Positions 33,930 through 43,259 of a stretch of 46,173 nt of DNA are shown here, piece by piece. The DNA comes from a bacterium (lineage in GTDB: Bacteria > Zhuqueibacterota > QNDG01 > JAFGCO01): positions 1 through 46,173 of the forward strand of contig JAFGCO010000030.1 in NCBI GenBank assembly GCA_016932575.1, given 5' to 3'. The notes below the pieces were generated by a model. The model ran no database searches and was not told the DNA's origin. It saw only the letters and a list, made by a program, of their open reading frames with translations. The position numbers and the translations under genes are program-made. The first letter of the stretch is position 1. Each line of letters opens with the position of its first letter.

Positions 33930-34988
33930 TTAAAACGTCATGCCAATGGTGAACATGGAATAATTGCCCAGGATATCCATCGTTTTATAGGCGTAATTCA
34001 ATTTCAATTCTCTGTTGTTCATCAAGGCCCAATGGATGCCTCCGCCGTAGGTTATTCCATATTGCGAGCGGTTCATAAACAAACCATGATAGCCGGCTCT
34101 CAGGAAGAATTTGGCCATACCTGGCAAAATCAGCCCGTATTCTCCACCCATATTGATCGATTCGCTGTTGTTGTTGGGATGAAGCGCGTCTACGGCGAGA
34201 CACAATTGATGATTGGCGGTTTTTAACGGAATTACCGATATACCAACCCTGAAGATCAGGGGCAGTTCCCAGGACTGGAGACGAAATTGACCCTCGACAT
34301 CTTTGAAATTGCCGTTTTCATCAAGAGAAATATCAATGGGCTGCAGCAGATCGATCCCGTCGTACTTCATCCGGGTGCCGTAGTTGGAAATGCTCATGCC
34401 GATGGTAAGGCCGTTTTCCCGTTTTCCGTCTGGTGAAAAGAAATCGGTATTGATTAAAAGCCCCAAATCCACGGCTGCCGCATTCGCCCTCATATGCCAG
34501 ATGCTGGAAGTCACATATTTAAATGAGGCTCCAAATCCAAACCATTGAGCAAGTTTTCGCGCGTACGAAAGGCTCGCTGCAATATCCATCGCTGAATAGG
34601 ATTCTCCTGTTCCCTCCTGCATTTCCATTGTCGTTACAGGGATTCTTCCATAATTCAAGCCTGTGAAAGAGAAAGCAAACGTGCCATAATCAGGCAGAAC
34701 CACAGCCACACCTACATGCGTGAAATGAATATCGGCAATCCAGGGTTGATAGGTGAACTGGACTTCATGCAGAGTCATATAAGAAAGTCCCGCTGGATTC
34801 CAATACACGGAAGAAAGATCCCGCACGACACTGACATAAGCCTCGCCCATGGCACACCCGTGGCTTTCGGCACCAATTTCAAGAAAATTGGCGGTTGTTG
34901 TGCCCACGCGATAAGGTTTGGTTTGTGCCAGAACCATGGTGCACAACAATCCCATTGTAAATAATACAGCAAGTCGTTTTGTATTCAT
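33930..34988 (-). CDS. PorV/PorQ-family outer-membrane beta-barrel protein
   Basis: A 352-residue protein. ATG 34988 is preceded by AGGAG and followed by a signal peptide (MNTKRLAVLFTMGLLC..., cleaved after VLAQ). The motif TTTANFLEIGAESHGCAMGEAYVSVVRDLSSVYWNPAGLS is the typical N-terminus of the PorV/PorQ (UPF0164) family. The remainder is alternating strands ending in a terminal aromatic (TIGMTF), as in outer-membrane barrels. PorV partners T9SS cargo in Bacteroidota. Here the gene directly follows the 1191-residue protein that carries a sorting tail, so the two may work together. Confidence 0.85.
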   Translation of the reverse strand: MNTKRLAVLFTMGLLCTMVLAQTKPYRVGTTTANFLEIGAESHGCAMGEAYVSVVRDLSSVYWNPAGLSYMTLHEVQFTYQPWIADIHFTHVGVAVVLPDYGTFAFSFTGLNYGRIPVTTMEMQEGTGESYSAMDIAASLSYARKLAQWFGFGASFKYVTSSIWHMRANAAAVDLGLLINTDFFSPDGKRENGLTIGMSISNYGTRMKYDGIDLLQPIDISLDENGNFKDVEGQFRLQSWELPLIFRVGISVIPLKTANHQLCLAVDALHPNNNSESINMGGEYGLILPGMAKFFLRAGYHGLFMNRSQYGITYGGGIHWALMNNRELKLNYAYKTMDILGNYSMFTIGMTF

Positions 34989-35034
34989 ATCGCATCTCCT
35001 GTGATGGGAATGAATGGGCATTTCAAAGGTTGTA

Positions 35035-38000
35035 TTATTTGATAACCGCAAATTTGCCCACTTTTTCATCCCCGGTTTCATTGGATTTCACGTGAAAAAT
35101 GTACATGCCGGCTGCGATTTCAAGCCCCTCGCGGGACAACAAATCCCAGTGGACTGTCCCGTTGGATGATTCTTCGTTGGCCACGTCGATCTTGTCGACC
35201 AGCACACCCGACGGGGTAAAAATCCGGATCGTGCAGTTGGCCGGGATATGCGTAAAAAGAAGCTGGCGCCTCTGGTTCAAATACTGGTTGGCAACTGCAG
35301 TCTCCATCAAATTTGTTGAGATATACGGATTGGGCACGACCTTGATGGAATCCATCATGGTCTTGATTCTCGATTTGTCCAACAGGATATCATCGAGGAC
35401 AGTAAAGGTCAGGGAATCATCTTCCGACAACGGTCTGTGAAAGGAAATTCTATATACATCACCGATCGCCGTAGGATTGCTGTTGCTTTCCGTCTGTTTG
35501 AAATCGAAAGCGAAGATCGTACCTCCCCACCAGAAACTGGTTTTCTCCTGAGTGGTATACCCCACAAGGAATTTATCCTTATTCCAGTCAAGTGAATCAT
35601 TTTCATTGGTATCATACAGAACTAAATCCAGTTTTTCATAATTGCCCAAACTATCCGTGATCATTTTATTTATGACATAAAACGGATACTTCATGCCCAG
35701 TACACGCAAATCGCTTACTACTCTGGTACCATCCACATCATCGATGCCGGTTCCTTTATTGGTTATGGCCTGGTATTCCTTGCCGGGATCGAATACGATT
35801 TCGTACTGATAGGGAAAGTACAGAGCCGCAGGTCCCAATTCGACATTGATTGGTGCCTGTCCCTGAATCCAGCCGGTGTTTTCCACATCCAATTTGACAG
35901 TGTCAGAAGGAATCGAGATCAGGCATTTGAGTCCATCGAAGATATCGGTAGTAATATCCCTGTTGGCTGGAAATTCCCAGGCTGCTTTATCGGTATTGTA
36001 TTGTAAATTATAATCTGTAAAACCGCTTTCGGCATTCTCAATATAAACACGCTCAGCGGTTTGTGTAATATCATAAACCTCAATGCCAGATGTCACCAGT
36101 TGTCCGTCCCTTAACGATCGTCTTGATTCCATTCGTTGATAAAAAGCGATCGGATTGCTTTGAAAAGTCAATTGATAAGTATGATCTCCCTGAACCGCAT
36201 CCGGATCGATAATCAAGGGTATGACCTGACCGTCTGTCAATCGCTCCGATGACCGGCCGGTATCGATTTCAATCTCTGGCGGTACATAACCCGCCGCTCT
36301 CTGTCTGGGCGTTACGATTTGTATATTTTGTCCGGTATGGACGATGTTTTCTGATTCGTCCAGTTCGATATCCACCATGTTTTCGGCCGGTGCAATATTC
36401 ATGTCCTTGATACCATAATCATACGCCACCAAAGCATAATAATAGGTTCTTCCGTTCTGTACATCAGTGTCGACAAAATAATGCCGGATCCCCGTATCGT
36501 CACCGAGATACACAAGATGACCATCTTTTTCACCGCCGATTGTGCTGTACCCCATAATCGAATCTATCTTGTCGCACTGGAATTCCGGTGCCCGGAACTC
36601 CCTGTCTCCTTTCCCGTTAGTAATAATGACTGGATCGGACATGAATTTGTCGGTTGATTTGTACAGTTTGTATCCTTCAAAATCATTTATATTCTGCAGC
36701 AGGGGTTCACGGGTTTTGGTATCGGCAACATTATCCCAGGTAAGGATCACTTTGCCATCTCCCGGATAAGCCCGCAGACTGGGCATGAGAGGGGGCCCGG
36801 CAAACTGATAGTCTCGCTCATAGATGGTCTGGGCTACCTCCTTGACACGGAACAAATTTGACGCCCGATGGTTCGAGGCGTTAAGCGCGGCGAGGTTCTC
36901 ATACGCGCACATGAATGCCATGGAAACCCTTTCAGTACGGCCCTTGTAGAAGGGAAACGGCGAAGAGGCAAAAATCATATACATCGATCCATAGGATCCC
37001 GCAATGAGAAAATCGGACAGCGAATCGGAATTCATCACACTCCATACATTTTTATCTTCATTGAGTGTCAACCGGAAAATGTTCTGCCACTGTGCCCAGT
37101 CGAATAAAAGAAAGCTGGTCAGTCCGACCATGTCTGATTCACCGATATCAAGTGGTCCAAAATTGGGCTCGCCTTTGGTAGCGACGAAATCCGGTTTGTG
37201 GTTGCACTCAGATCCGTCAGGATCCGGACCATAGTAATTTAAGTCCCCCGGTGCAACCCCATCGACACCCACATCATTACCTACAAATGCACCCGATTCA
37301 AGAATCCAGTTACCCTCCTCGTCCAGGTCGGCATATCTTCCGTCATTATCCGGGTCAATACCATCCTGCCAATCCTGATCTTCATCACCTTCCCAGTGGG
37401 ATCGGGGATCACGATTGAAAAAATTCCGGAACTTTGTCTCGTCGATGGGTATTCCTTCTAATCCCATATTGGGACCGACCCATTGACCTGCATCGTTGTC
37501 TCTTTTTTCATCGATAATACCATCGTCGTCATTATCAATCTGGTCATAAGCCATGCCCGGACTTTCCAGATAGGCATATCCCATCGTCCCGGGCATGCGT
37601 CCGCCTTCGCCCTGTCCCTGATATTCCCAGACATAGGAAAGATCAAGAACTTTATCGCGAAAAGCCACCTCGTTTTCTCCGCTGGCGTCACCTCCGATGC
37701 TGTTATCCACATAATATCCGAAACCGCTGATCGGGAGATTATAATCGGAGATATTGGATATGTTGTATTCCCAGAAAACAATATCCTGGGCCTCTTTGTT
37801 GGCCCACTGGTATCCCCGAACCTCAATACGGATACCGAGACCACCCCACGGCAAACCTTTCTGGATACTGACATTGGGATCGAAATCTCCAATCACCTTT
37901 CCAAGCCTGGGAAGGTACCGGGGCCCGTCAGTAATGAGTTTTTCTTCCGGATCATTTCGCTGGATTATGTATTCCATGTCCTGCGCATCATTCGCCACAA

Positions 38001-38610
38001 AATACGATTCCAGATGCGCCTTTGTAATGCCCCGTCCGTATCGTCCGTTCCACTCATCCGGCCAAACTTTGGTAAAACCGGTCAATGGCCAACCTTCTGG
38101 CGGCCAGGAATTCGGCTTGTTGCTCATGGCCGCATAATCTTGTGCCTCATTGCAATAACCCGGTACCGGGTAGAGCCCCCATTCCACGGTTCCGTCATAA
38201 TTCATATCAGGATTGGCATCAGAGTAAGAATGGGACTGCACAAAGTATAATGTATCGATGGCATCGGATTCATTTAATCGCGGATCGTTGAAATCGTCGA
38301 TGGGAATGGAATCATGGTAAACGTAGACCTGACTCCCCACCAACACCGAAGCGACGTCAATCATCCGCTGACCTGTGTAATCATTCGGCCATCGGCTTGT
38401 GCCGATTGTAGGATAATCTGCGATCTGGGTGTTATTTTCAAAATAAAGCAGCAGCCGGTTTATGTTCATATAACCTGCACGAATGGCTGAGATGTCGCCT
38501 GCAGGATCTTCGGGACCATTGTATATTTGGCCCTGAGGCAGCAGATTGGAAACACAGAGTACCATCCAAAGGCACGCTGCAAGGAATTGAGTCCGTTTTT
38601 TCATGCTCAT
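35035..38610 (-). CDS. Large surface protein with calcium-loop repeats and sorting tail
   Basis: A 1191-residue exported protein of unknown function. AGGAG precedes ATG 38610, and a signal peptide follows (CLWMVLCVSNLLPQG). Acidic loops such as DNDDDGIIDE and DPDNDGRYADLDE resemble calcium-binding thrombospondin-3/dockerin-type loops. A fibronectin-like region (GDGKVILTWDNVADTKTREPL) lies in the middle. The end is a FlgD-like sorting domain (VVPNPYIS ... IRIFTPSGVLVDKID ... GMYIFHVKSNETGDEKVGKFAVIK). It lies between the TonB receptor (64 bases upstream) and the PorV-like gene (46 bases downstream), where Bacteroidota would have SusD. It has no SusD-like helices, so I infer a non-SusD surface partner. 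Confidence 0.75.
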   Translation of the reverse strand: MSMKKRTQFLAACLWMVLCVSNLLPQGQIYNGPEDPAGDISAIRAGYMNINRLLLYFENNTQIADYPTIGTSRWPNDYTGQRMIDVASVLVGSQVYVYHDSIPIDDFNDPRLNESDAIDTLYFVQSHSYSDANPDMNYDGTVEWGLYPVPGYCNEAQDYAAMSNKPNSWPPEGWPLTGFTKVWPDEWNGRYGRGITKAHLESYFVANDAQDMEYIIQRNDPEEKLITDGPRYLPRLGKVIGDFDPNVSIQKGLPWGGLGIRIEVRGYQWANKEAQDIVFWEYNISNISDYNLPISGFGYYVDNSIGGDASGENEVAFRDKVLDLSYVWEYQGQGEGGRMPGTMGYAYLESPGMAYDQIDNDDDGIIDEKRDNDAGQWVGPNMGLEGIPIDETKFRNFFNRDPRSHWEGDEDQDWQDGIDPDNDGRYADLDEEGNWILESGAFVGNDVGVDGVAPGDLNYYGPDPDGSECNHKPDFVATKGEPNFGPLDIGESDMVGLTSFLLFDWAQWQNIFRLTLNEDKNVWSVMNSDSLSDFLIAGSYGSMYMIFASSPFPFYKGRTERVSMAFMCAYENLAALNASNHRASNLFRVKEVAQTIYERDYQFAGPPLMPSLRAYPGDGKVILTWDNVADTKTREPLLQNINDFEGYKLYKSTDKFMSDPVIITNGKGDREFRAPEFQCDKIDSIMGYSTIGGEKDGHLVYLGDDTGIRHYFVDTDVQNGRTYYYALVAYDYGIKDMNIAPAENMVDIELDESENIVHTGQNIQIVTPRQRAAGYVPPEIEIDTGRSSERLTDGQVIPLIIDPDAVQGDHTYQLTFQSNPIAFYQRMESRRSLRDGQLVTSGIEVYDITQTAERVYIENAESGFTDYNLQYNTDKAAWEFPANRDITTDIFDGLKCLISIPSDTVKLDVENTGWIQGQAPINVELGPAALYFPYQYEIVFDPGKEYQAITNKGTGIDDVDGTRVVSDLRVLGMKYPFYVINKMITDSLGNYEKLDLVLYDTNENDSLDWNKDKFLVGYTTQEKTSFWWGGTIFAFDFKQTESNSNPTAIGDVYRISFHRPLSEDDSLTFTVLDDILLDKSRIKTMMDSIKVVPNPYISTNLMETAVANQYLNQRRQLLFTHIPANCTIRIFTPSGVLVDKIDVANEESSNGTVHWDLLSREGLEIAAGMYIFHVKSNETGDEKVGKFAVIK

Positions 38611-38674
38611 ATTTATATCTCCTAAATGATATGAGTTGTTTTATTTTGTTCATCAAAATCCTGTAAACCCTATG

Positions 38675-41521
38675 CTAAAATGTATATCCCATGGTCAACT
38701 TGACCGATCTGGGATACGAATACATGGTCGGATTTTTAACCTGATCATAGTAATCGTTATAATCGCTGCGGAACTTGCTCAAATCGGATTCTGTCACTAT
38801 TCTTGTGTATGGCTGGCCTGTATCACCGTACACCCAGACGGTGTTGAGATTATCAAACAGGTTGTAGACATTGAGCGTGAATTTGACCGAATGCCCGCCG
38901 AACAAGGAGACCAGGTATGACGCCGTCAGATCGAAGCTTACTGACGTCGGTTTGGGCGAATTGTTCTCATAGAGATTGATCCGGTAAAGCGGACTGTATC
39001 CCGGAGGCTCATACGTGTATGGAGTTCCGGAATTGATATATCCGGTCATCGCCGCATTCCAGCTTTTTGCCGTATAGGCCACAGTGGCATTCGCCGTATA
39101 TCGCTGGTCCCATTCCATGGGGATCAGCCGGGTGATCGGATCCATACTGTCACCCGCACGATCATATGTATCCCTTGGATTGTTCGCATTGCCGCGCGTG
39201 AAAGAGTAGGTAAAATTCACAAACGAGGAAAAGCCGAGATAAACGTAATCCCATGTCAGTTCAATACCCCGGGCATTGCCGTAATCCTTGTTGGTGAACT
39301 GGCCGTATTTAACCTGATTGTAGGTAGTTATGATTTTCGTGCTGAGGAGGTTGTAGATGTCTTTATAATAAAGCGAAACCTCCAGTCCCATGCCGGTCAT
39401 GATCTGCTGCCAGAGACCGATTTCATACTGAATGGTTTTTTCCGCTTTGAGCTGGGAGTTGCCCATGGTGGTCTGAAAATTGAAGGGGGGCACGCGAAAG
39501 ATGTTGTTTTCATACAAAGCAAACATCTGAGGCATCTGGAAAAAATGTCCGTAGCTGAGCCGGAGCACGGCCTGATCGCTCAGCTTGTAGGATACACCCA
39601 GGCGCGGGCTGAGCTGGGTCTGCGGATCAGCTTTGGGGTAAACAGACATCATCTCCATATCGATAACTTCCTGACCATTTTCATCGATAACCACATGTCC
39701 GCTGTCATCTCTGACATAAAACGTTTGTTGATTGGCCGGATTTCGCCAGTTGGATGCATAATGGTAATCGGGATTAAAATAATCGTACCGCAAACCCAGT
39801 TTAATGACCATATCATCGAATTCCATCTTGTCCTGGATGTAGACCGACATTTCATACGGCTTCACCTTGTAAATATTGATCGTATTCTCCGTGACAGGGA
39901 CGATTTCGGGTACATAAAACGGAAAATCGATTTTTCCCGTCTCAGGATCGACAACCATCTCGTCTTCAATAGGCAGCCCGTCAAACTGGTTACGTACATT
40001 GACGCGCCAACGGTCGACAACATGAGATGTATACAGGAATCCTGTTTTGAAGCCATGAACCTTACTGGCCTGCCAGTAAAGATCAAACTTGATATCCCGC
40101 CTCTCGAATGTGTCTTTTCTCTTTCCGGGATCCACCGTGCCGCCTGTGTAAAAGCCTGTTTCAAGGCTCCCTCTGTAATTCGGACTGAGATATCGAAGAT
40201 CCAGCGGATCCTCATACAGGTAGGATTGTTCCACCCGATCGGTATAGGACAATTTCAGATCATAAAACAGAGATTTTGAAATCATGTGGTTGATATCAAA
40301 AGAGCCGAAATGAATGGTGCTGAAGTCCCATGGCAATCCATCCGGGTTGTATTTATACTGAAAGTCGCCCAGACCATTATTGAATCGTTTGCTCTTATTA
40401 CCGTTAAATGTGTAAAGCAGGTTCAGCTTGAAATTGCTGGTGATTTTGAATGTCAGCTTTCCCATGGCATTGTGATAATAATCCTGCTGAAGGGCCACAT
40501 ATTTGTTATCACCGGTGTGTTCGATATGCCAGGTTGTAGAATCGATTGCCGGGTAGACGCTGTAATCCCACGGATTGAACCGGCGGATACCGTTGATTGG
40601 CCCCCGATTGTTCTGGTACCGATAGTTAATAAATACGGTCAATCTGTCTTTGAAAATAGGTCCGTCAAGCTGAACCTTGTAATCCTGGCTCAGATTACGC
40701 TCAAGGTAATCGGATGTTCCAAGCCCCGTGAAAACTTTCTTGTTGCTGCGGGAAATTGAATATTTGTGTTTAGGATGATGAGTAGTGAAATAATTGCTGT
40801 ACCCGCTAGACAGAAATCCGTGCCATTCGTTGCCTCCCTCTTTCGTGACCGCGTTCACCATACCGCTCATGGCACGACCATATTCCGCATCAAACGTGCC
40901 TTTGATCACTTCGAGATCCTGGACCACTTCTTTTTCGACATACACGCTCTGCCTGGAATACTCACTGAATGAGTTGACAACCGACAATCCGTCGACCAGG
41001 TAGGAGACCTCGCTGCTACGGCCGCCACGAAAATGCCCCTGCACAATACCGGCCTGCATGTTTACCACTTGATTGATATTTTCGACCGGCAGTTTTGCAA
41101 TCTGATCAGCGGACACATTTCGGACCGAGCTGGTTTGATCCTTCTTTAACGAAACCGCACTCGCGGTTACTACCACGGTTTCCCCCTTGAGAACTGTCTT
41201 ATCCAGCTCGAATATCAGATGGGTCGTCGAATTGACGCTCACACGGACATTTTCCATTTTAATCGGTGCATAGCCGATCATACTGACCTGGATATCATAG
41301 ATGCCCGGTGCAATGTTAATGATATAAAAATGTCCGTCAGCATCGGCTGCAGTGCCGGATGAAGTTTGAAGCAGCATCACATTTGCGCCTATGAGAGGCT
41401 CACCCGTTTCTTTGTCCATAATATTTCCTGCGATTTTTCCTGTTGTCTGTGCAAAAGACAATGTAAATCCTAGAATTACTGCCAGGAATATAACGGTCAT
41501 TGCCCCATTCTTTTTATGCAT
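38675..41521 (-). CDS. TonB-dependent receptor with CarboxypepD_reg N-domain
   Basis: A 948-residue outer-membrane transporter. A signal peptide (FLAVILGFTLSFAQ) is followed by a carboxypeptidase-regulatory-like domain (GKIAGNIMDKETGEPLIGAN ... IIN-IAPGIYDIQVSMIGY, ~26-105). Next are a plug domain (SADQIAKLPVENINQVVNMQAGI ... VSYLVDGLSV ... EYGRAMSGMVNAVTKEG) and a 22-strand barrel ending in VKLTMGYTF with a terminal phenylalanine. AAGGGAGG gives an ideal ribosome site. It is first in an operon with the 1191-residue protein, the PorV-like protein and the vWA/PA14 protein. Two LacI-type operators flank its promoter, so it is probably repressed until a sugar ligand is present. Confidence 0.92.
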   Translation of the reverse strand: MHKKNGAMTVIFLAVILGFTLSFAQTTGKIAGNIMDKETGEPLIGANVMLLQTSSGTAADADGHFYIINIAPGIYDIQVSMIGYAPIKMENVRVSVNSTTHLIFELDKTVLKGETVVVTASAVSLKKDQTSSVRNVSADQIAKLPVENINQVVNMQAGIVQGHFRGGRSSEVSYLVDGLSVVNSFSEYSRQSVYVEKEVVQDLEVIKGTFDAEYGRAMSGMVNAVTKEGGNEWHGFLSSGYSNYFTTHHPKHKYSISRSNKKVFTGLGTSDYLERNLSQDYKVQLDGPIFKDRLTVFINYRYQNNRGPINGIRRFNPWDYSVYPAIDSTTWHIEHTGDNKYVALQQDYYHNAMGKLTFKITSNFKLNLLYTFNGNKSKRFNNGLGDFQYKYNPDGLPWDFSTIHFGSFDINHMISKSLFYDLKLSYTDRVEQSYLYEDPLDLRYLSPNYRGSLETGFYTGGTVDPGKRKDTFERRDIKFDLYWQASKVHGFKTGFLYTSHVVDRWRVNVRNQFDGLPIEDEMVVDPETGKIDFPFYVPEIVPVTENTINIYKVKPYEMSVYIQDKMEFDDMVIKLGLRYDYFNPDYHYASNWRNPANQQTFYVRDDSGHVVIDENGQEVIDMEMMSVYPKADPQTQLSPRLGVSYKLSDQAVLRLSYGHFFQMPQMFALYENNIFRVPPFNFQTTMGNSQLKAEKTIQYEIGLWQQIMTGMGLEVSLYYKDIYNLLSTKIITTYNQVKYGQFTNKDYGNARGIELTWDYVYLGFSSFVNFTYSFTRGNANNPRDTYDRAGDSMDPITRLIPMEWDQRYTANATVAYTAKSWNAAMTGYINSGTPYTYEPPGYSPLYRINLYENNSPKPTSVSFDLTASYLVSLFGGHSVKFTLNVYNLFDNLNTVWVYGDTGQPYTRIVTESDLSKFRSDYNDYYDQVKNPTMYSYPRSVKLTMGYTF

Positions 41522-41580
41522 AAGACCTCCCTTCTTAGTTGAAAAGATTGCAATATTTTTTGAATTTTATTTTATGGCAA

Positions 41581-41594
41581 CTTACTCGAGTAAG
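41581..41594. promoter_or_regulatory. LacI-type operator O1 (downstream of receptor promoter)
   Basis: CTTACTCGAGTAAG is a perfect 14-bp palindrome with the central CG step typical of LacI-family sites. It lies 60 bases before the receptor ATG and downstream of its -10 box. Related sites are at 41701 and 42772. Confidence 0.8.
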
Positions 41595-41663
41595 AATAAG
41601 GATAAAAATTATGGAATGACACAGCAGTCGACACCCAATTCTTTTTACCATAAAACCTCCACT

Positions 41664-41692
41664 ATTATATCTTTAAAATATTAATAAATGAA
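41664..41692 (-). promoter_or_regulatory. Candidate promoter of the TonB receptor operon
   Basis: Read on the minus strand, TATAAT (41669-41664) lies 17 bases after a weak -35 (TTCATT, 41692-41687). The start would be near 41657, giving a ~135-base leader. The two operators lie on each side, one just upstream of the -35 and one in the leader. Weak -35 boxes are common at regulated promoters. Confidence 0.5.
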
Positions 41693-41700
41693 TTTTTATA

Positions 41701-41714
41701 CTTACTCGAGTCAG
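41701..41714. promoter_or_regulatory. LacI-type operator O2 (upstream of receptor promoter)
   Basis: CTTACTCGAGTCAG differs from the perfect palindrome at one base. It is centred 120 bp from O1, an arrangement that would allow repression by looping. Confidence 0.75.
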
Positions 41715-41739
41715 CTTAACTGTATAAATATTAATCACA

Positions 41740-42768
41740 TTAATTTACCAAAGCCCCCTCAGATATTCGAAGCGACTCTCCAATTTCAATTTCCGCGGGA
41801 ATGAACACTTTTGTATTGGATAGTTCATGATCATCAATATGGCGAATTAATAATTCCATGGCTTTTTTACCCAGATCGTATGGATCGACATTAATGATTG
41901 TCAGTGACGGAGATATTATTTTTGCAAACTCATGATGACCAAAAGCCACAACCCCGACAGTATCCGGAAATTGAATGCCGAGTTCCCTCATCGCATCGTA
42001 TACGCCCAGGGCAATCTGGTCATTGGCCGCATAAACAACCTCAGGAATTTCATTCGTTTTGAAAAGTTCATTGAATCCGCGATAACCATCCATTCTTGTA
42101 AATCCGCCCTCAATGATCCACTCTTTCCTTACCGGAATTTTATTCGCTTTCAACGCGTCCACATATCCCAGACAACGCTTTCTGCCGATATCGACAAGCG
42201 AATCCCCTGCGATATGCCAGACGCGTTTATATCCGGCTTTCACGACAAAATCAATGAGTTTCCGGGCCGCTTCCCTGTCGTCTATGCCCACGGAGCTGCA
42301 GTCCAGATTTTCAATCGTGCGGTCAAAAAAGACCAGGGGGATTTCACTTTGATTGACCTTCCTGAAAATTTGCGTGCTTCGTGTTTCTTTTGAAATAGCC
42401 AGCAAAATCCCGTCCACCCGCATGGATAACAATGTTAAAATATTCTCCTTTTCAGTATCCGCTTTCTCTCTGGAGACAGTCAATATAATTTTATAGCCCG
42501 AACTTTGTGCAACATCCATGATTCCGTCAATCACAAACGCAAAAAAGGAATACGAAATATCCGGTACAATAACACCGATTGTAAAGGTCTTTTTCGACTG
42601 CAGATTACTTGCATGGTAATGGGGAATATAATTGTATTTTTCTGCCAGACGCCTGACACGCTTTTTCATTTCCTCGGAGATATCATCAGCGTCCTTCAGT
42701 GCTTTTGAAACCGTAGCCCGGCTGACATTCAATTGTTTCGCAATCGCGGATTGATTGATGATCGGCAT
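41740..42768 (-). CDS. LacI-family transcriptional regulator
   Basis: A 342-residue repressor. The N-terminal helix-turn-helix (SAIAKQLNVSRATVSKALKD, ~7-26) and hinge (NYIPHYHASNLQSKKT) are followed by a periplasmic-binding-protein-like sensor (TIGVIVPDISYSFFAFVIDG ... GILLAISKE ... PLVFFDRTI ... VYAANDQIALGVYDAM ... VGVVAFGHHEFA). The ligand is likely a sugar. It lies directly upstream of the TonB receptor in the same direction. The palindrome CTTACTCGGGTAAG sits between its own promoter and ATG, and two close matches flank the receptor promoter, so I infer autoregulation and control of the receptor operon. Confidence 0.92.
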   Translation of the reverse strand: MPIINQSAIAKQLNVSRATVSKALKDADDISEEMKKRVRRLAEKYNYIPHYHASNLQSKKTFTIGVIVPDISYSFFAFVIDGIMDVAQSSGYKIILTVSREKADTEKENILTLLSMRVDGILLAISKETRSTQIFRKVNQSEIPLVFFDRTIENLDCSSVGIDDREAARKLIDFVVKAGYKRVWHIAGDSLVDIGRKRCLGYVDALKANKIPVRKEWIIEGGFTRMDGYRGFNELFKTNEIPEVVYAANDQIALGVYDAMRELGIQFPDTVGVVAFGHHEFAKIISPSLTIINVDPYDLGKKAMELLIRHIDDHELSNTKVFIPAEIEIGESLRISEGALVN

Positions 42769-42771
42769 TGA

Positions 42772-42785
42772 CTTACTCGGGTAAG
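42772..42785. promoter_or_regulatory. LacI-type operator O3 (autoregulatory)
   Basis: CTTACTCGGGTAAG, within a 16-base match ACTTACTCGGGTAAGT, starts 3 bases upstream of the lacI ATG and lies just downstream of its expected transcription start. Binding would block early elongation and cover the ribosome site. Confidence 0.75.
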
Positions 42786-42797
42786 TTTATTGTAATT

Positions 42798-42826
42798 ATT
42801 ATACAAAGTAATCAATAAAAAGTCAA
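42798..42826 (-). promoter_or_regulatory. Promoter of the lacI-family gene
   Basis: On the minus strand, TTGACT (42826-42821), a 17-base spacer and TATAAT (42803-42798) form a near-consensus promoter. Transcription should start near 42791, about 23 bases before the ATG, with operator O3 in between. Confidence 0.8.
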
Positions 42827-43259
42827 GTGATTTCTGGAGGATAATAATAAATGCCGGCAATCATGCAAAATGATTACTGAATAACAACACAAAAAACAAA
42901 CGGGATTCGAATAACAATCCGATACAAATGGTGGCACCACAATGATTTCGAACACATCATCCGTGATGACAATGATCTGAACCAGATTATATTTTTCTTG
43001 ACAAATAATAATAAATTTAATATAATTAGACCATTATTACATTTTTCTTAAATATAAATCCCGTAAATAAAAACCGGATATTATCGCATGGGGATAATCC
43101 TGGACCGGTCATTTATGCTTGAATTATTGATAATTTCTGTTCAATACGGATTTGATTTATAGCCAGGAAACACTATATACTTATAAATTCCTTCAAAAAT
43201 TTATTGAATATCAAAATTTTTACTGGAAATTCAACAAACGAACAATATTGGGGGGTAAA
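42827..43259. other. Intergenic region and long leader
   Basis: Between the divergent lacI and lipoprotein genes. Apart from the promoters and the leader hairpin described, it is AT-rich with no coding sequence I accept. An open frame from 43152 joins the lipoprotein gene but precedes its ribosome site and signal peptide. Confidence 0.5.
42998..43026 (+). promoter_or_regulatory. Consensus sigma-70-type promoter
   Basis: TTGACA (42998-43003), exactly 17 bases, and TATAAT (43021-43026). It faces the lipoprotein gene at 43260, giving a leader of about 225 bases. Within the leader, ATTATC (43080-43085) pairs with GATAAT (43093-43098), extended by ACCGG (43073) and CCGGT (43105-43109), a possible structured element of unknown role. 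Confidence 0.8.

Noticed and set aside
37483-38250. 255-codon plus-strand open frame
   Set aside because: Antisense to the 1191-residue surface protein; no ribosome site or domain.
39545-40279. 244-codon plus-strand open frame
   Set aside because: Antisense to the TonB receptor barrel and without any family features.
41535-41651. 38-codon minus-strand frame after GGAGG in the receptor leader
   Set aside because: The expected transcription start overlaps its ribosome site, and operator O1 lies inside the frame. The composition is like non-coding DNA. A regulatory leader peptide is possible but not supported.
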